Positions 11,049-21,723 of a stretch of DNA of 64,000 bases are shown piece after piece. The stretch comes from Cronobacter universalis NCTC 9529 (GTDB lineage: Bacteria; Pseudomonadota; Gammaproteobacteria; Enterobacterales; Enterobacteriaceae), in the NCBI RefSeq assembly GCF_001277175.1, contig NZ_CP012257.1:1054001-1118000 (forward strand). The letters are read 5' to 3'. Position numbers and translations under genes: made by a program. Within the stretch, counting starts at the first letter, position 1. Each line of letters starts with the position of its first letter. A model generated the notes under the pieces. It ran no database searches and was not told the DNA's origin. It was given only the letters and a program-made list of their open reading frames with translations.

Positions 11049-12368
11049 ATGACCCATCACTTAAAATCGCGCGACATTATCGCACTGGGGTTTATGACCT
11101 TTGCGCTGTTCGTTGGCGCGGGCAATATCATTTTCCCTCCCATGGTTGGTTTGCAGGCCGGTCCGCATGTCTGGATGGCGGCGATCGGCTTTCTGATCAC
11201 GGCCGTTGGTCTGCCTGTGCTGACCGTGGTGGCGCTGGCGAAAGTCGGCGGCGGCGTTGACAGCCTGAGCCATCCGATTGGCCGCGTGGCGGGCATTCTG
11301 CTGGCGACCGTCTGCTATCTGGCCGTCGGGCCGCTGTTCGCCACACCGCGCACCGCGACCGTGTCGTTTGAAGTGGGTATTGCGCCGCTCACCGGCGACG
11401 GTGCGCTGCCGCTGCTCATCTACAGCCTGGTCTATTTCGCGCTGGTGATTCTGGTGTCGCTCTATCCGGGCAAACTGCTGGATACCGTGGGCAACTTCCT
11501 GGCGCCGCTGAAAATCATCGCGCTGGTGGTGCTGTCTGTAGCGGCGATTGTCTGGCCGGCGGGCGATATCAGCGTGGCGACAGAGACCTATCAGAAAGCG
11601 GCGTTCTCCAACGGCTTCGTGAACGGTTATCTGACGATGGATACGCTCGGCGCGATGGTGTTCGGGATTGTTATCGTCAACGCGGCCCGTTCGCGCGGCG
11701 TGTCTGATTCTCGTCTACTGACGCGCTACACCATTTTCGCGGGCCTGATGGCGGGCGTCGGCCTGACGCTGCTCTACCTGGCGCTGTTCCGTCTCGGCTC
11801 TGACAGCGCGACGCTTGTTGATCAATCCGCGAACGGCGCGGCGATTCTGCATGCGTATGTTCAGCACACCTTTGGCGGCGCGGGCAGCTTCCTGCTGGCG
11901 GCGCTGATCTTCCTGGCGTGCATGGTGACGGCGGTCGGCCTGACCTGCGCCTGCGCCGAGTTTTTCGCGCAGTACCTGCCGCTCTCTTACCGCGCGCTGG
12001 TGTTTATTCTGGGGCTCTTCTCCATGGTGGTGTCGAACCTTGGCTTAAGCCAGCTGATTCAGTTCTCTATTCCGGTGCTGACGGCCATCTATCCGCCGTG
12101 TATCGCACTCGTTGTACTGAGCTTTACCCGCGGCTGGTGGCATAATTCGGGCCGTGTTATCGCCCCGGCGATGGCGGTCAGTCTGCTGTTCGGTTTGATT
12201 GATGGGGTGAAAGCCTCGGCAATAAGCGGTATCCTTCCGGCCTGGACTCAGAAACTGCCGATGGCGGATCAGGGGCTGGCCTGGCTGCTGCCGACCGTCG
12301 CGATTGCGCTGGCGGCGGCGGTCTGGGATCGTACGGCCGGACGGAGCGTGACTTCCACCGCACACTGA
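11049..12368 (+). CDS. brnQ: Branched-chain amino acid transporter BrnQ
   Basis: Cation-coupled importer of leucine, isoleucine and valine in the inner membrane (LIVCS family, LIV-II system). The 439-residue protein starts [38 protein letters not shown], the diagnostic family N-terminus, and has about 12 hydrophobic segments spread over its length, among them [19 protein letters not shown] and [19 protein letters not shown]. Its length equals E. coli BrnQ. It is followed by its own terminator and then proY on the same strand, as in E. coli. Confidence 0.97.
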   Translation: MTHHLKSRDIIALGFMTFALFVGAGNIIFPPMVGLQAGPHVWMAAIGFLITAVGLPVLTVVALAKVGGGVDSLSHPIGRVAGILLATVCYLAVGPLFATPRTATVSFEVGIAPLTGDGALPLLIYSLVYFALVILVSLYPGKLLDTVGNFLAPLKIIALVVLSVAAIVWPAGDISVATETYQKAAFSNGFVNGYLTMDTLGAMVFGIVIVNAARSRGVSDSRLLTRYTIFAGLMAGVGLTLLYLALFRLGSDSATLVDQSANGAAILHAYVQHTFGGAGSFLLAALIFLACMVTAVGLTCACAEFFAQYLPLSYRALVFILGLFSMVVSNLGLSQLIQFSIPVLTAIYPPCIALVVLSFTRGWWHNSGRVIAPAMAVSLLFGLIDGVKASAISGILPAWTQKLPMADQGLAWLLPTVAIALAAAVWDRTAGRSVTSTAH

Positions 12369-12385
12369 TCGTCGGTTGATTGTTG

Positions 12386-12417
12386 AACCACGGGGCCTGG
12401 CTCCGTGGTTTTTTATT
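12386..12417 (+). terminator. Terminator of brnQ
   Basis: A ten-base-pair stem (12386-12395 with 12401-12410, one G-T pair) closes a CCTGG loop and is followed by six T residues with ATTG. It lies between brnQ and proY. Confidence 0.85.
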
Positions 12418-12438
12418 GTATGACGTGGTACTGGAAAG

Positions 12439-13806
12439 ATGGAAAACGAGAACAAGCTCAAGCGCGGATTGAGTACAAGACACATCCGCTTTATGGCGCT
12501 GGGTTCAGCGATTGGCACCGGCCTGTTTTACGGCTCGGCGGACGCCATCAAAATGGCGGGCCCGAGCGTACTGCTGGCTTACATCATTGGCGGCGTGGCG
12601 GCGTATATCATCATGCGCGCGCTCGGCGAGATGTCAGTACATAACCCGGCGGCGAGCTCATTCTCTCGCTATGCGCAGGATAACCTCGGCCCGCTCGCAG
12701 GCTATATCACCGGCTGGACCTACTGCTTTGAAATCCTGATCGTCGCCATCGCCGACGTTACCGCGTTCGGCATCTATATGGGCGTCTGGTTCCCGACGGT
12801 GCCGCACTGGGTCTGGGTGCTGAGCGTGGTGCTTATCATCTGCGCCATTAACCTGATGAGCGTGAAAGTGTTCGGCGAGCTGGAGTTCTGGTTCTCGTTC
12901 TTTAAAGTCGCCACCATTATCATCATGATCGCGGCCGGTATCGGCATCATCATCTGGGGTATCGGCAACGGCGGCCAGCCGACCGGCATCCATAATCTCT
13001 GGAGTAACGGCGGCTTCTTCGCGAACGGCTGGATTGGCACCGTGATGGCGCTGCAAATGGTGATGTTCGCCTACGGCGGCATTGAGATTATCGGCATTAC
13101 CGCTGGTGAAGCCAAAGATCCGGCCACATCGATTCCGCGCGCCATTAACTCCGTACCGCTGCGTATTCTGGTGTTCTACGTCGGCACGCTGTTCGTGATT
13201 ATGTCCATCTATCCGTGGAATGAAGTCGGCACCAACGGCAGCCCGTTTGTACTGACGTTCCAGCATATGGGGATAACCGTTGCGGCGGGCATTCTGAATT
13301 TCGTGGTGCTGACGGCCTCGCTGTCGGCGATTAACAGCGATGTCTTCGGCGTGGGCCGTATGCTGCACGGCATGGCCGAGCAGGGCAGCGCGCCGAAAGT
13401 GTTCGCCAAAACCTCGCGCCGCGGCATTCCGTGGGTGACGGTAGTGGTAATGTGCTTCGCGATGCTGCTGGCGGTGTACCTCAACTACATCATGCCGGAA
13501 AACGTCTTCCTGGTGATTGCGTCGCTCGCGACGTTTGCGACCGTCTGGGTCTGGATAATGATCCTGCTCTCGCAGGTGGCGTTCCGCCGCCGTCTGAGCG
13601 CGGATGAAGTCAACACGCTGAAATTCAAAGTGCCGGGCGGCGTGGCGACCACTATCGTCGGCCTGATCTTCCTGGCGTTTATCATCGCGCTGATTGGCTA
13701 TCACCCGGATACCCGCATTTCGCTCTACGTCGGTTTCGCGTGGATTGCGCTGCTGCTGGTGGGCTGGGTGTTTAAACGCCGTCGCGACGCCCGACTTTCC
13801 GCATAA
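12439..13806 (+). CDS. proY: Proline-specific permease ProY
   Basis: Inner-membrane amino acid permease of the APC superfamily; in Salmonella ProY is a cryptic proline transporter. The 455 residues begin with the family segment [46 protein letters not shown] (TM1 substrate-binding GSAIGTG) and show 12 hydrophobic helices, ending with a basic tail [11 protein letters not shown]. The conserved [18 protein letters not shown] lies in the middle. Start 12439 follows the brnQ terminator by about 20 bases, with GAAAGATGG as a modest ribosome site. Specificity for proline is assigned by similarity and by position between brnQ and malZ. Confidence 0.93.
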   Translation: MENENKLKRGLSTRHIRFMALGSAIGTGLFYGSADAIKMAGPSVLLAYIIGGVAAYIIMRALGEMSVHNPAASSFSRYAQDNLGPLAGYITGWTYCFEILIVAIADVTAFGIYMGVWFPTVPHWVWVLSVVLIICAINLMSVKVFGELEFWFSFFKVATIIIMIAAGIGIIIWGIGNGGQPTGIHNLWSNGGFFANGWIGTVMALQMVMFAYGGIEIIGITAGEAKDPATSIPRAINSVPLRILVFYVGTLFVIMSIYPWNEVGTNGSPFVLTFQHMGITVAAGILNFVVLTASLSAINSDVFGVGRMLHGMAEQGSAPKVFAKTSRRGIPWVTVVVMCFAMLLAVYLNYIMPENVFLVIASLATFATVWVWIMILLSQVAFRRRLSADEVNTLKFKVPGGVATTIVGLIFLAFIIALIGYHPDTRISLYVGFAWIALLLVGWVFKRRRDARLSA

Positions 13807-13816
13807 CGCGCCCTTT

Positions 13817-13850
13817 CATCCCCGCCGCCTGGCGGGGATGTCATTTTCGC
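13817..13850 (+). terminator. Terminator of proY
   Basis: A perfect ten-base-pair stem CATCCCCGCC/GGCGGGGATG (13817-13826 with 13831-13840) closes a GCCT loop and is followed by TCATTTTCGC. The short T-run makes it moderate in strength. Confidence 0.65.
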
Positions 13851-13881
13851 TCTACGCTCACTTCTGTTTCTCCGCCTCCCG

Positions 13882-13911
13882 TCTCCTCCCCCAATAAAGT
13901 CCAGAATGAGG
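13882..13911 (+). promoter_or_regulatory. Candidate MalT boxes upstream of malZ
   Basis: On the minus strand at 13882-13891 the sequence GGGGAGGAGA matches nine of ten positions of the MalT consensus GGGGA(T/G)GAGG. A second, weaker copy on the plus strand at 13902-13911 (CAGAATGAGG) matches seven. malZ is a known MalT-dependent gene in E. coli. Site occupancy is inferred. Confidence 0.45.
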
Positions 13912-13974
13912 AAGGCGCGCGGTTGCCCCTGTGGAAAGATGCGCCTGTTTTCTGTCGATTAAGGATCAAAGTGT

Positions 13975-15792
13975 ATGTTGAATGCCTGGCATCTCCCCGT
14001 TGCGCCCTTTATTCACCGGCAGGGGGAGAAATTACTGATCACCCTCTGGCTTGCGGGCGACGCGCTGCCGGAAAAAGTTGTACTGCGTTACGAGCGCGAT
14101 AACGAAGAAACGCCCTTTGAGATGAAGCGCCTGAGCGCCGCGCCGCATCCGCAGGTCAGCGCGTGGCAGGCGAGCATTCCGCTCGGCGACGGCCAGCCGC
14201 GCCGCCGCTACGGCTTTAAGCTCTTATGGGGCGATCGCCAGCAGTGGTTCAGCCCGCTGGGGCTGAGCGAGTTTCCGCCCGCCCGGCTGGCGCTCTTCGC
14301 CATCGACGCGCCGGATGACGGCCCGCAGTGGGTGCAGGATCAGGTTTTCTACCAGATCTTCCCGGACCGCTTCGCCCGCAGCACGCCGCGCGGGGCGCAG
14401 CAGGACAACATCTATTTTCACCACGCGCAGGGGCACGACATCATCCTGCGCGACTGGCACGAGCCGGTAAGCGCAGAGGCGGGCGGCTCGACGTTTTACG
14501 GCGGCGATCTCGACGGAATTTGTGAAAAACTGCCGTACCTGAAAAAGCTTGGCGTCACGGCGCTCTATCTCAACCCCATCTTTAGCGCGCCGAGCGTGCA
14601 TAAATATGACACCGCCGATTATCGCCATGTCGATCCGCAGTTCGGCGGTGATGAAGCGCTGCTGCGCCTGCGCGAAAAAACGCGCGAGGCGGGTATGCGC
14701 CTGATTCTGGACGGCGTTTTTAACCACACCGGCGACACGCATCCGTGGTTCGATCGCCAGAACCACGGCGCGGACGGCGCCTGCCACCACCCGGACTCGC
14801 CGACGCGCAACTGGTACACCTTTGCCGATGATGGCCATGCTTTCTGCTGGCTCGGCTACGACAGCCTGCCGAAGCTCGATTTCGCCGAGCCTGGCGTGGT
14901 GGAGGAAATTTACGCGGGCGAAGAGAGCGTCGTGAAGCACTGGCTGAAAGCGCCCTGGAGCATCGACGGCTGGCGGCTTGATGTGGTGCATATGCTGGGT
15001 GAAAACGGCGGCGCGAAAGAGAACCTGCGCCACGTTGAGGGGATCACTCGCGCGGCCAAAGCGGTGAATCCGCAGGCGTTTGTCTTCGGCGAACATTTCG
15101 GCGACGCGCGCCAGTGGCTGCAAAACGACGCGGAAGATGCGGCCATGAACTACCGCGGTTTTACGACGCCGGTGTGGAGTTTTCTCGCGGGCGTGGATCA
15201 GGGGCTTGAGCCGCAGCGGCTTGACGCCGCCGACTGCGCCCGCTGGATGGATGAATACCGCGCCGCGCTCTCGCACCAGCAGCAGTTACGCATGTTCAAC
15301 CAGCTCGACAGCCATGACACCGCGCGTTTTAAAACGGTCGCCAAAGGCGACCCGGCGCGCCTGCGGGCGGCGGTGGTGTGGCTTTTCTGCTGGCCCGGCG
15401 TGCCGTGCGTTTTCTATGGCGACGAAGTGGGCGTCGAGGGCGGCAACGATCCGTTCTGCCGTCAGCCGTTCCCGTGGGATAACGCGCAGCAGGACGGCGA
15501 ACTGCTGGCGCTGTATCAGCGGCTCGCGCGCCTGCGTCATCGCAGCCGGGCGCTGCGTTCCGGCGCGTGCCAGGTGGCGTATGCGAAAGGCGACGTTTTT
15601 GTGTTTACGCGTGTCTTTCAGCAGGAGCGGGTGCTGGTGGCGCTGAACCGCGGCGCGGCCTGCGAAGTGACGCTGCCGTTCTCGCCGCTGCTTGACGATA
15701 AAACCTGGACGCGCGAAGAGGGCGACGGCGCGCTGGAAGGGCAGACGCTGCGGCTCGCCGCGGGCGCGGCGGTGATCCTGCATACACGATAA
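13975..15792 (+). CDS. malZ: Maltodextrin glucosidase MalZ
   Basis: Cytoplasmic GH13 enzyme that removes glucose from the reducing end of maltodextrins and helps set the level of the MalT inducer maltotriose. The N-terminal about 110 residues form a beta-rich dextrin-binding domain; then the catalytic barrel begins at [15 protein letters not shown]. Motif I is LDGVFNH, motif [11 protein letters not shown] with the nucleophile Asp, motif [11 protein letters not shown] with the acid/base Glu, and motif [13 protein letters not shown] small beta domain ends the protein. Length is 605, as in E. coli. Start ATG at 13975 follows AAGGATCAAAG. It belongs to the maltose regulon; see the MalT boxes. Confidence 0.96.
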   Translation: MLNAWHLPVAPFIHRQGEKLLITLWLAGDALPEKVVLRYERDNEETPFEMKRLSAAPHPQVSAWQASIPLGDGQPRRRYGFKLLWGDRQQWFSPLGLSEFPPARLALFAIDAPDDGPQWVQDQVFYQIFPDRFARSTPRGAQQDNIYFHHAQGHDIILRDWHEPVSAEAGGSTFYGGDLDGICEKLPYLKKLGVTALYLNPIFSAPSVHKYDTADYRHVDPQFGGDEALLRLREKTREAGMRLILDGVFNHTGDTHPWFDRQNHGADGACHHPDSPTRNWYTFADDGHAFCWLGYDSLPKLDFAEPGVVEEIYAGEESVVKHWLKAPWSIDGWRLDVVHMLGENGGAKENLRHVEGITRAAKAVNPQAFVFGEHFGDARQWLQNDAEDAAMNYRGFTTPVWSFLAGVDQGLEPQRLDAADCARWMDEYRAALSHQQQLRMFNQLDSHDTARFKTVAKGDPARLRAAVVWLFCWPGVPCVFYGDEVGVEGGNDPFCRQPFPWDNAQQDGELLALYQRLARLRHRSRALRSGACQVAYAKGDVFVFTRVFQQERVLVALNRGAACEVTLPFSPLLDDKTWTREEGDGALEGQTLRLAAGAAVILHTR

Positions 15793-15804
15793 GCGTAACG
15801 AAAC

Positions 15805-15827
15805 GCGGTAAAGGAATACCGCTTTTC
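15805..15827 (+). terminator. Weak terminator-like hairpin after malZ
   Basis: Six-base-pair stem GCGGTA/TACCGC (15805-15810 with 15817-15822) followed by TTTTC, just after the malZ stop. It could allow partial readthrough into the DUF2339 gene. Confidence 0.4.
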
Positions 15828-15876
15828 ATCGAGATATGGGAAAGTAGCCGCACTTCTGCCGCAGGGTCTGAAATCA

Positions 15877-18582
15877 ATGGATGAGATTTTTGTATTTGCT
15901 GCTCTGATTGCGCTCTTCTGCGTGGTTGTGGTGCCGGTGATAGCCATCATGGCGCTAAAACGCAGCGCGCGTAACGAAACTGAACTTCATCGCCTGCGTG
16001 ATCGCATAGAGACGCTGGAGGCGCGGCTCGCCGCGGCGTCGGCGCCGCCGGGTGTGGAAACCGTGCCGGTGACCACGCCTGCGCCGGAGCCTGCGCCCGT
16101 GATTGTCGCCCCGGAACCTGTGGCAGCGGCTGAGCCTGAACCGGCGCCGCAGACGGACGCGCCGCCGGTCTGGTCGCAGGCGGTGCGCAACGCGGCGAAA
16201 GCGCCTGCGCCCGCCGCCGCTACGCGCCATGAAACACCCGCGCCGGAACCGCGCCATGCCGCGGCGGGCGGACTGGTCTCCAGCCTGACGCGCTGGTTTA
16301 TGCAGGGCAATCCGCTCGCCAAAATCGGCGTCATCCTGCTCTTTTTAGGCATTTCTTTTCTGCTGCGCTACAGCGTTGAGCGCGACATGCTGCCGCTTGA
16401 GCTGCGCGTGGCGGGCGCGGGCGTCGCCGCGCTGGTGCTGCTGGCGTTCGGCTGGCGGCTGCGCCGCAAAACGCCGGTCTATGCGCTCATCCTTCAGGGC
16501 GGCGCGGTGGGCGCGCTCTATATCACGATTTTCGGCGCGTTCCGGCTCTGGCAGATGTTGCCGATGCCGCTCGCCTTCGGCCTGATGCTGGTGGTGTGCG
16601 CCGCGAGCGTCGCGCTGGCGGTGCTGCAACGCGCGTTAAGCCTCGCGATGCTGGCGAGCCTCGGCGGCTATCTCGCGCCGCTGCTGCTCTCCACCGGCGG
16701 CGGCAGCCACATCGCGCTTTTCTCGTTCTATCTATTGTTGTCGGTGGGCATCGCCGCCGTCAGCGTCTGGCAGCACTGGCGCGAGCTTAATCTGCTTGGC
16801 CTGCTGTTTACCTTTGGCGTGGCGGGCCTGTGGGGCATTAACGGTTATCAGCCGGACGAGTGGCTGAGCTGTCAGCTCTTTCTCATCGCCAACGTTCTGC
16901 TCTTCGGCGTGGTCTGCGTGGCGCTGTCGCTGCGCGCGCAGGGACGCAAGAAAATCGTCGATGGCGTGATGCTGTTCGCGCCGCCGCTGGTCGGCTTTGG
17001 GATGCAGTATGCGATTACCCGCCACTGGACGTATGGCCCGGCGTTTTCGGCGCTCGGCTTCGGGCTGGTCTATTTACTGCTTGCGCGCGCCGCGCTGCGC
17101 CGCTATCCGCAGGAAGGGCGGATACTGGCGCTGGGCGGGCTGGCGCTTGGCGGCGCGTTTGTCACGCTCGCTATCCCGCTGGCGCTGTCGGCCCGCTGGA
17201 CGGCACTCGCCTGGGCGCTGGAAGGGCTGGGGCTGCTGTGGTTTGGCATCCAGCAGGCCCAGCGGCGGATGAGCTACAGCGGCAGCGCGTTGCTTGCGCT
17301 TGCGGCGGCCAGCGCCGTTTACGCCTGGATTGACGGCATTACGCTACTGAACGCAGCGTTTATCAGCGCGGTGCTGGCACTCTGCTGGCTGGCGGGCGGC
17401 TGGCTGTGGCGCGAGCCGCAGCGGCAGGTGAGCCGGGCGCATCTTGGCGCGGGCATCGCCTTCTGGCTGGTGGCGCTGTTGCAGGCCGCCTGCTGGGCGT
17501 TTACGGATATCTCCCGAAGCCTGGCCCTGACGCTTGCGCTGCTGACGCTCTCCGCCTTGCTGTGGCGCGCGGCATCGCGCAAAGCGGCGTGGCCGGATCT
17601 CGCTTACGCCGTCTGGCTGCTGTGGCCGGGCATGGCGCTGATGCTGATTTATCAGATCGTTATCGACGGCTCGCTGGTGCTGGCGGGCTGGCACAGTCTG
17701 GTCTGGTGCCTGGCGCTGCCGTGCGCGCTCTGGCTGCTGCGCCGTGACGCCAGCGCGTTGCCGGTTCGCATCCAGCAGGGGCTGCATCTGTCGCTGTTCT
17801 GGATGCTGCTGTTTGCCGCAGGCGCGGAGACCTGGTGGTTTACCGACAGCCTGCCGTGGGGCAGCGGGGCGTGGCAGACCGGCATTATCCTCGCCGTCAG
17901 CGCCGCTATCGTATTGCTGGTGAACGGCGCGATCCGCCGCGGTCTGTGGCCGTGCGCGCAGTGGCCTGCGCTTTACAGCGGGCCAGGGCTGCTGCCGGTC
18001 GCGCCGGTGCTGGCATTTTTACTGCTTGCGGGCAACCTGATGAGCGGCGTAACAATCGACTGGCCGTACCTGCCGTTGATTAACCCGCTGGAGCTTGGCG
18101 CAGGTTTCGCGCTGCTGGCGGCGCTGAGCGGGTGGCGGCTGCTTACGCGCTTCTGGTCGCCGCTGTTACAGCAGGCGCAACCGTGGGCGCCGCTCGCCTG
18201 GTATGCGCTGCTGTTCTGGTGGGGCAACGGGCTGGTGCTGCGCACGCTCGCGTGGATCGGGGATATTCCGTGGCAGTCCGACGCGCTGTGGGATTCTCGT
18301 CTGGTCCAGACCACGTTCGCGCTGCTGTGGATGCTGCTGGCCCTGCTGGTGATGGTCAGCGCCACGCGCAAGGGCGCGCGGCAGGGATGGTTTTGCGGCG
18401 CGGGCCTGCTCGGCGTGGTGATTGTGAAGCTGATGCTGGTGGACAGCGCAGGCGGCGGCGGTCTGGCGCGCGCCGTGGCGTTTATCGGCGTCGCGGTGCT
18501 GGTGCTGATTGTCGGTTATTTCTCACCGCTGCCGCCGAAAGCGGCGCGGCCGGTCAATGCCCGTCAGGGAGAGGCAGAATGA
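15877..18582 (+). CDS. DUF2339 polytopic membrane protein
   Basis: A 901-residue inner-membrane protein of the uncharacterised DUF2339 family. It has an N-terminal membrane anchor (about 3-27), a short charged helix able to form a coiled coil (about 28-52), a Pro/Ala/Glu-rich linker (about 55-125), and then more than 20 closely spaced hydrophobic segments from about residue 145 to 890, starting NPLAKIGVILLFLGISFLLRYSVERDMLPLELR, the family signature. It ends with a basic tail. The next gene starts inside its stop codon (ATGA), so the DUF3999 partner is translationally coupled. The pair is absent from this site in E. coli K-12. No function is known; the shape suggests an envelope complex or transporter, which is speculation. 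Confidence 0.85.
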   Translation: MDEIFVFAALIALFCVVVVPVIAIMALKRSARNETELHRLRDRIETLEARLAAASAPPGVETVPVTTPAPEPAPVIVAPEPVAAAEPEPAPQTDAPPVWSQAVRNAAKAPAPAAATRHETPAPEPRHAAAGGLVSSLTRWFMQGNPLAKIGVILLFLGISFLLRYSVERDMLPLELRVAGAGVAALVLLAFGWRLRRKTPVYALILQGGAVGALYITIFGAFRLWQMLPMPLAFGLMLVVCAASVALAVLQRALSLAMLASLGGYLAPLLLSTGGGSHIALFSFYLLLSVGIAAVSVWQHWRELNLLGLLFTFGVAGLWGINGYQPDEWLSCQLFLIANVLLFGVVCVALSLRAQGRKKIVDGVMLFAPPLVGFGMQYAITRHWTYGPAFSALGFGLVYLLLARAALRRYPQEGRILALGGLALGGAFVTLAIPLALSARWTALAWALEGLGLLWFGIQQAQRRMSYSGSALLALAAASAVYAWIDGITLLNAAFISAVLALCWLAGGWLWREPQRQVSRAHLGAGIAFWLVALLQAACWAFTDISRSLALTLALLTLSALLWRAASRKAAWPDLAYAVWLLWPGMALMLIYQIVIDGSLVLAGWHSLVWCLALPCALWLLRRDASALPVRIQQGLHLSLFWMLLFAAGAETWWFTDSLPWGSGAWQTGIILAVSAAIVLLVNGAIRRGLWPCAQWPALYSGPGLLPVAPVLAFLLLAGNLMSGVTIDWPYLPLINPLELGAGFALLAALSGWRLLTRFWSPLLQQAQPWAPLAWYALLFWWGNGLVLRTLAWIGDIPWQSDALWDSRLVQTTFALLWMLLALLVMVSATRKGARQGWFCGAGLLGVVIVKLMLVDSAGGGGLARAVAFIGVAVLVLIVGYFSPLPPKAARPVNARQGEAE

Positions 18583-19949
18583 AACAGTTATGGGTGGCTC
18601 TTGTCTGGGCGTTTGCCGCGACGTGCGCGGCCAGTGACGACACTTCTCGCGCCGAGCGCCCGCAGGATTACGCGCGCGGCATGGAGCTTGCGGTGGAAGG
18701 GCAGTCGCCGTGGTACCGGCTGCCGCTGCCGGAGACGGTTTATTCGCAGAGCGCCTGGCCGGATCTGCGCGATATCCGCGTGTTTAATGCGCAGGGCGCA
18801 AGTGTGCCGTTTGCGCTCGAAACCACCACGCCGCCCGCGCCTGCGCCGCAGCGCGCGCCGCTGACGGTCTACAAGCTTGACGCACAGCCGGTGAAAACCA
18901 GCGAAGAAGGGCAGCGCACGGTGCTGTTAACCTCGCCGTCCGGCGTGCAGATCCGCATGGAAAACGCGCCGGTTGAGCAACTGAGCGCCAGCTGGCTGAT
19001 CCCGCTTGGCGAGAACAACGGCGAGCGTGAGCTGACCCAACTGCAACTGGCGTGGCCGCAACAGGTCAACGGCTGGCAGGCCCGCGTGGACGTGCTCGCG
19101 AGCGAGACGATGCGCGACTGGCAGCCAGTCATCGCGGATGCGCCGCTGCTGGATTTAGCCTCGGGCAATCAGCGGCTGTTGCAGAACACGGTGGATTTCA
19201 GTAACGCGCCGTCGCGCTTTGGCGCGAAATATCTGCTGGTGGTGGTGAAAAACGCCGGAGCGCCGCTCGATTTCACTTCCGCCACCGGGCAGTGGCAGGC
19301 GCCGCACCCCGAGCCGCGTCGCATCACCCTTGCCGCGCGAGGCGAGAAAGAAAACGATGACGCCGCCGTGTATCGCTGGGCGCGGCCACAGCCGTTCGAT
19401 GCCCTGACGCTGCGCCCGCAGCTTGAGAACGCCGTCGTGCCGGTGGAGATTGAGTATCGCAGCGCGGATAACATGGCGTGGCAGCCGCTCGCCCGTACCG
19501 TTATTTATCGTCTGCCGGAGCGCCCGGCGGTGACGCTGCCGCTGCACGGCGAGCTGATTTCCGCGCTCCGCGTGCGGGCGGTGAACCAGCGCTTTGGCGA
19601 CGCGTTCCCGGAAGTGACCGGCGAACGGGACGAAAAAACGCTGGTGTTTAACGCCCAGGGCAGCGGCCCGTTCCTGCTCGCCTGGGGCAATGGCGCGGCG
19701 AAAGCGCAGGCGCTGGAGCTACAAACGCTGGTGCCTGGTTCAAACGATCCGGAGATGTTGCCTTACGCGCAGACGGTAAAAGCGGTGACGCTTGGCGGCG
19801 AGGCGCGGCTGACGGCCAAAGACGCCACCGCGCAGCGCAACGCGCTATATACCTGGATTATCTGGGGTGTGCTGGTGGCGGGCGCAGTCGGGTTGCTGCT
19901 GCTCGCCTGGCGGCTGTGGCGCGAGATTCGCGGCGAAAAAGCGGCGTAA
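18579..19949 (+). CDS. DUF3999 exported, membrane-anchored protein
   Basis: A 456-residue protein of the uncharacterised DUF3999 family. The start ATG at 18579 overlaps the DUF2339 stop by four bases; longer in-frame extension upstream is discounted because it would run through the DUF2339 gene. Residues 1-20 (MKQLWVALVWAFAATCAASD) form a signal peptide. The body is rich in beta strands, begins DYARGMELAVEGQSPWYRLPLPETVYSQ, and should lie in the periplasm. A single C-terminal membrane helix (about 424-446, ending LLLLAWRLWREIRGEKAA) anchors it with a short basic cytoplasmic tail. Together with DUF2339 it probably forms one membrane complex; the function is unknown. It converges directly on acpH without a visible terminator. 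Confidence 0.85.
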   Translation: MKQLWVALVWAFAATCAASDDTSRAERPQDYARGMELAVEGQSPWYRLPLPETVYSQSAWPDLRDIRVFNAQGASVPFALETTTPPAPAPQRAPLTVYKLDAQPVKTSEEGQRTVLLTSPSGVQIRMENAPVEQLSASWLIPLGENNGERELTQLQLAWPQQVNGWQARVDVLASETMRDWQPVIADAPLLDLASGNQRLLQNTVDFSNAPSRFGAKYLLVVVKNAGAPLDFTSATGQWQAPHPEPRRITLAARGEKENDDAAVYRWARPQPFDALTLRPQLENAVVPVEIEYRSADNMAWQPLARTVIYRLPERPAVTLPLHGELISALRVRAVNQRFGDAFPEVTGERDEKTLVFNAQGSGPFLLAWGNGAAKAQALELQTLVPGSNDPEMLPYAQTVKAVTLGGEARLTAKDATAQRNALYTWIIWGVLVAGAVGLLLLAWRLWREIRGEKAA

Positions 19950-20531
19950 TCAGAGCGTTTGCTCGCGCGCCATTTCCATCATGCGCGGATAAAAGCGCCA
20001 GAACTGGCGCTCCAGCGCGGCGTAATGGGTGTTGAGATCCTCCCAGGAGTCGCGCAGGGCCGCGAGTTTCGGACGGCGGCTCGCCATGCCGTTAAGCACG
20101 CGGGCGATATAGTCCATCTCGCGGTAGCGCTCCATCCAGCGCTCGCGCCAGAGGTAGTTATTAAGATTCACAAAGCGTTCCGGCGCGTCGGGCAGCGTCG
20201 GTAAAATCTGGGCGTGCGCGTGCGCGAGAAACGCTTCGAGCGGGATCTCCGGCGAGATTTGCGCCCAGTGGCGCGAGAGAAAGTGATCCCACATAACATC
20301 CAGCGTGACCGGCGCCACGCGGCGGGTTTCCGGGCGGAACCACTCGCGCGCCTCGCGCACTTCCGGCAGGTTATCGGTCAGCACATCCACGCGCCGGTGC
20401 ATGTAAATTCCCGCCACGACATCCGCCGGGTAGAGCTCATCCGGTTTGCCGCGCACGAAGTCCGCCATCAGATTGCCGGGCAGCGAACTTTGCGCCAGAT
20501 GCGCCAGATGCAGATGGGCAAGAAAATTCAT
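19950..20531 (-). CDS. acpH: ACP phosphodiesterase AcpH
   Basis: Hydrolyses the 4'-phosphopantetheine group from holo-acyl carrier protein, giving apo-ACP, in the cytoplasm. The 193 residues match the E. coli length. The N-terminal [28 protein letters not shown] is the family signature and carries His/Asp residues of the HD-like metal site; a second cluster is [13 protein letters not shown] and [11 protein letters not shown]. Its stop codon begins one base after the DUF3999 stop on the other strand. It is divergent from queA, with 101 bases between the starts. Confidence 0.94.
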   Translation of the reverse strand: MNFLAHLHLAHLAQSSLPGNLMADFVRGKPDELYPADVVAGIYMHRRVDVLTDNLPEVREAREWFRPETRRVAPVTLDVMWDHFLSRHWAQISPEIPLEAFLAHAHAQILPTLPDAPERFVNLNNYLWRERWMERYREMDYIARVLNGMASRRPKLAALRDSWEDLNTHYAALERQFWRFYPRMMEMAREQTL

Positions 20532-20632
20532 AACGATCCTTTCCTTAAAGAGAGATAAAGCGGCTTATCAGTTGCAGGGAGCGCGCCCCGGCACTAGACT
20601 AGCCGCCTGTTTTTTATGTCAGAGTTCCAGCC

Positions 20633-21703
20633 ATGCGTTTGACCGATTTCTCCTTTGAATTACCCGAATCCCTGATAGCTCACTATCCGCAAGCCCAGCG
20701 TAGCGCCTGTCGCCTGCTGTCGCTCGACGGGCCGACGGGAGATCTCACGCACGGCACTTTCACCGATTTGCTCGATAAGCTCAACCCCGGCGATCTGCTG
20801 GTCTTTAACAATACCCGCGTGATCCCGGCGCGCCTCTTTGGCCGCAAGGCGAGCGGCGGCAAGGTTGAAGTGCTGGTGGAGCGTATGCTCGACGACCATC
20901 GCGTGCTGGCCCATATCCGCGCGTCGAAAGCGCCGAAGCCGGGCGCGGAACTTCTGCTGGGCGATGATGAAAGCGTAAACGCCACGATGACCGCGCGCCA
21001 TGACGCGCTGTTCGAAGTGCAGTTTAACGACGCGCGCCCGGTGCTGGATATTCTGAACAGCATCGGCCATATGCCGCTGCCGCCTTACATTGAACGCCCG
21101 GATGAAGAGGCTGACCGCGAGCTTTATCAGACCGTCTACAGCCAGAAACCGGGCGCCGTCGCGGCGCCGACCGCGGGCCTGCACTTTGATGAGCCGCTGC
21201 TTGAGCGCCTGCGCGCGAAGGGCATTGAGATGGCTTTTGTCACGCTGCACGTCGGCGCGGGCACGTTCCAGCCGGTACGCGTGGAGAGCATCGAAGATCA
21301 TGTGATGCACTCTGAATACGCCGAAGTGCCGCAGGAGGTGGTCGACGCGGTGCTGGCCGCGAAAGCGCGCGGCAATAAAGTCGTCGCCGTGGGCACGACA
21401 TCGGTACGATCGCTTGAGAGCGCCGCACAGGCGGCGCAAGACGCGCTTATCGCGCCGTTTTTCGGCGACACCCAGATTTTTATCTATCCGGGCTATCAGT
21501 ACAAAGTGATCGACGCGCTGGTGACGAACTTCCACCTGCCGGAATCGACGCTCATCATGCTGGTGTCTGCGTTCGCGGGCTATAAGCACACCATGAACGC
21601 CTACCGCGAAGCGGTAAAAGCGGAGTATCGCTTTTTTAGTTACGGCGATGCGATGTATATCACGTACAATCCGCAGGCCATTAACGAGCGTCCGGGCGAA
21701 TAA
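20633..21703 (+). CDS. queA: tRNA preQ1(34) S-adenosylmethionine ribosyltransferase-isomerase
   Basis: Transfers and isomerises the ribosyl group of S-adenosylmethionine to preQ1 at tRNA position 34, giving epoxyqueuosine. Family landmarks in the 356-residue protein: [23 protein letters not shown] at the start, [60 protein letters not shown] and [17 protein letters not shown]. Length equals E. coli QueA. It is the first gene of the queA-tgt-yajC-secD-secF cluster. A hairpin-containing repeat separates it from tgt. Confidence 0.97.
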   Translation: MRLTDFSFELPESLIAHYPQAQRSACRLLSLDGPTGDLTHGTFTDLLDKLNPGDLLVFNNTRVIPARLFGRKASGGKVEVLVERMLDDHRVLAHIRASKAPKPGAELLLGDDESVNATMTARHDALFEVQFNDARPVLDILNSIGHMPLPPYIERPDEEADRELYQTVYSQKPGAVAAPTAGLHFDEPLLERLRAKGIEMAFVTLHVGAGTFQPVRVESIEDHVMHSEYAEVPQEVVDAVLAAKARGNKVVAVGTTSVRSLESAAQAAQDALIAPFFGDTQIFIYPGYQYKVIDALVTNFHLPESTLIMLVSAFAGYKHTMNAYREAVKAEYRFFSYGDAMYITYNPQAINERPGE

Positions 21704-21723
21704 CCGGGCGCTTGCCGCTTTTT

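Noticed and set aside
16014..16257. A repeat-rich or collagen-like element in the Pro/Ala-rich part of the DUF2339 gene
   Set aside because: The stretch is low-complexity coding sequence for a flexible linker, with no regular repeat unit.
18132..18578. A longer form of the DUF3999 protein starting at 18132
   Set aside because: It would overlap the DUF2339 gene by about 450 bases and would place the signal peptide in the middle; the ATGA start at 18579 is far better.
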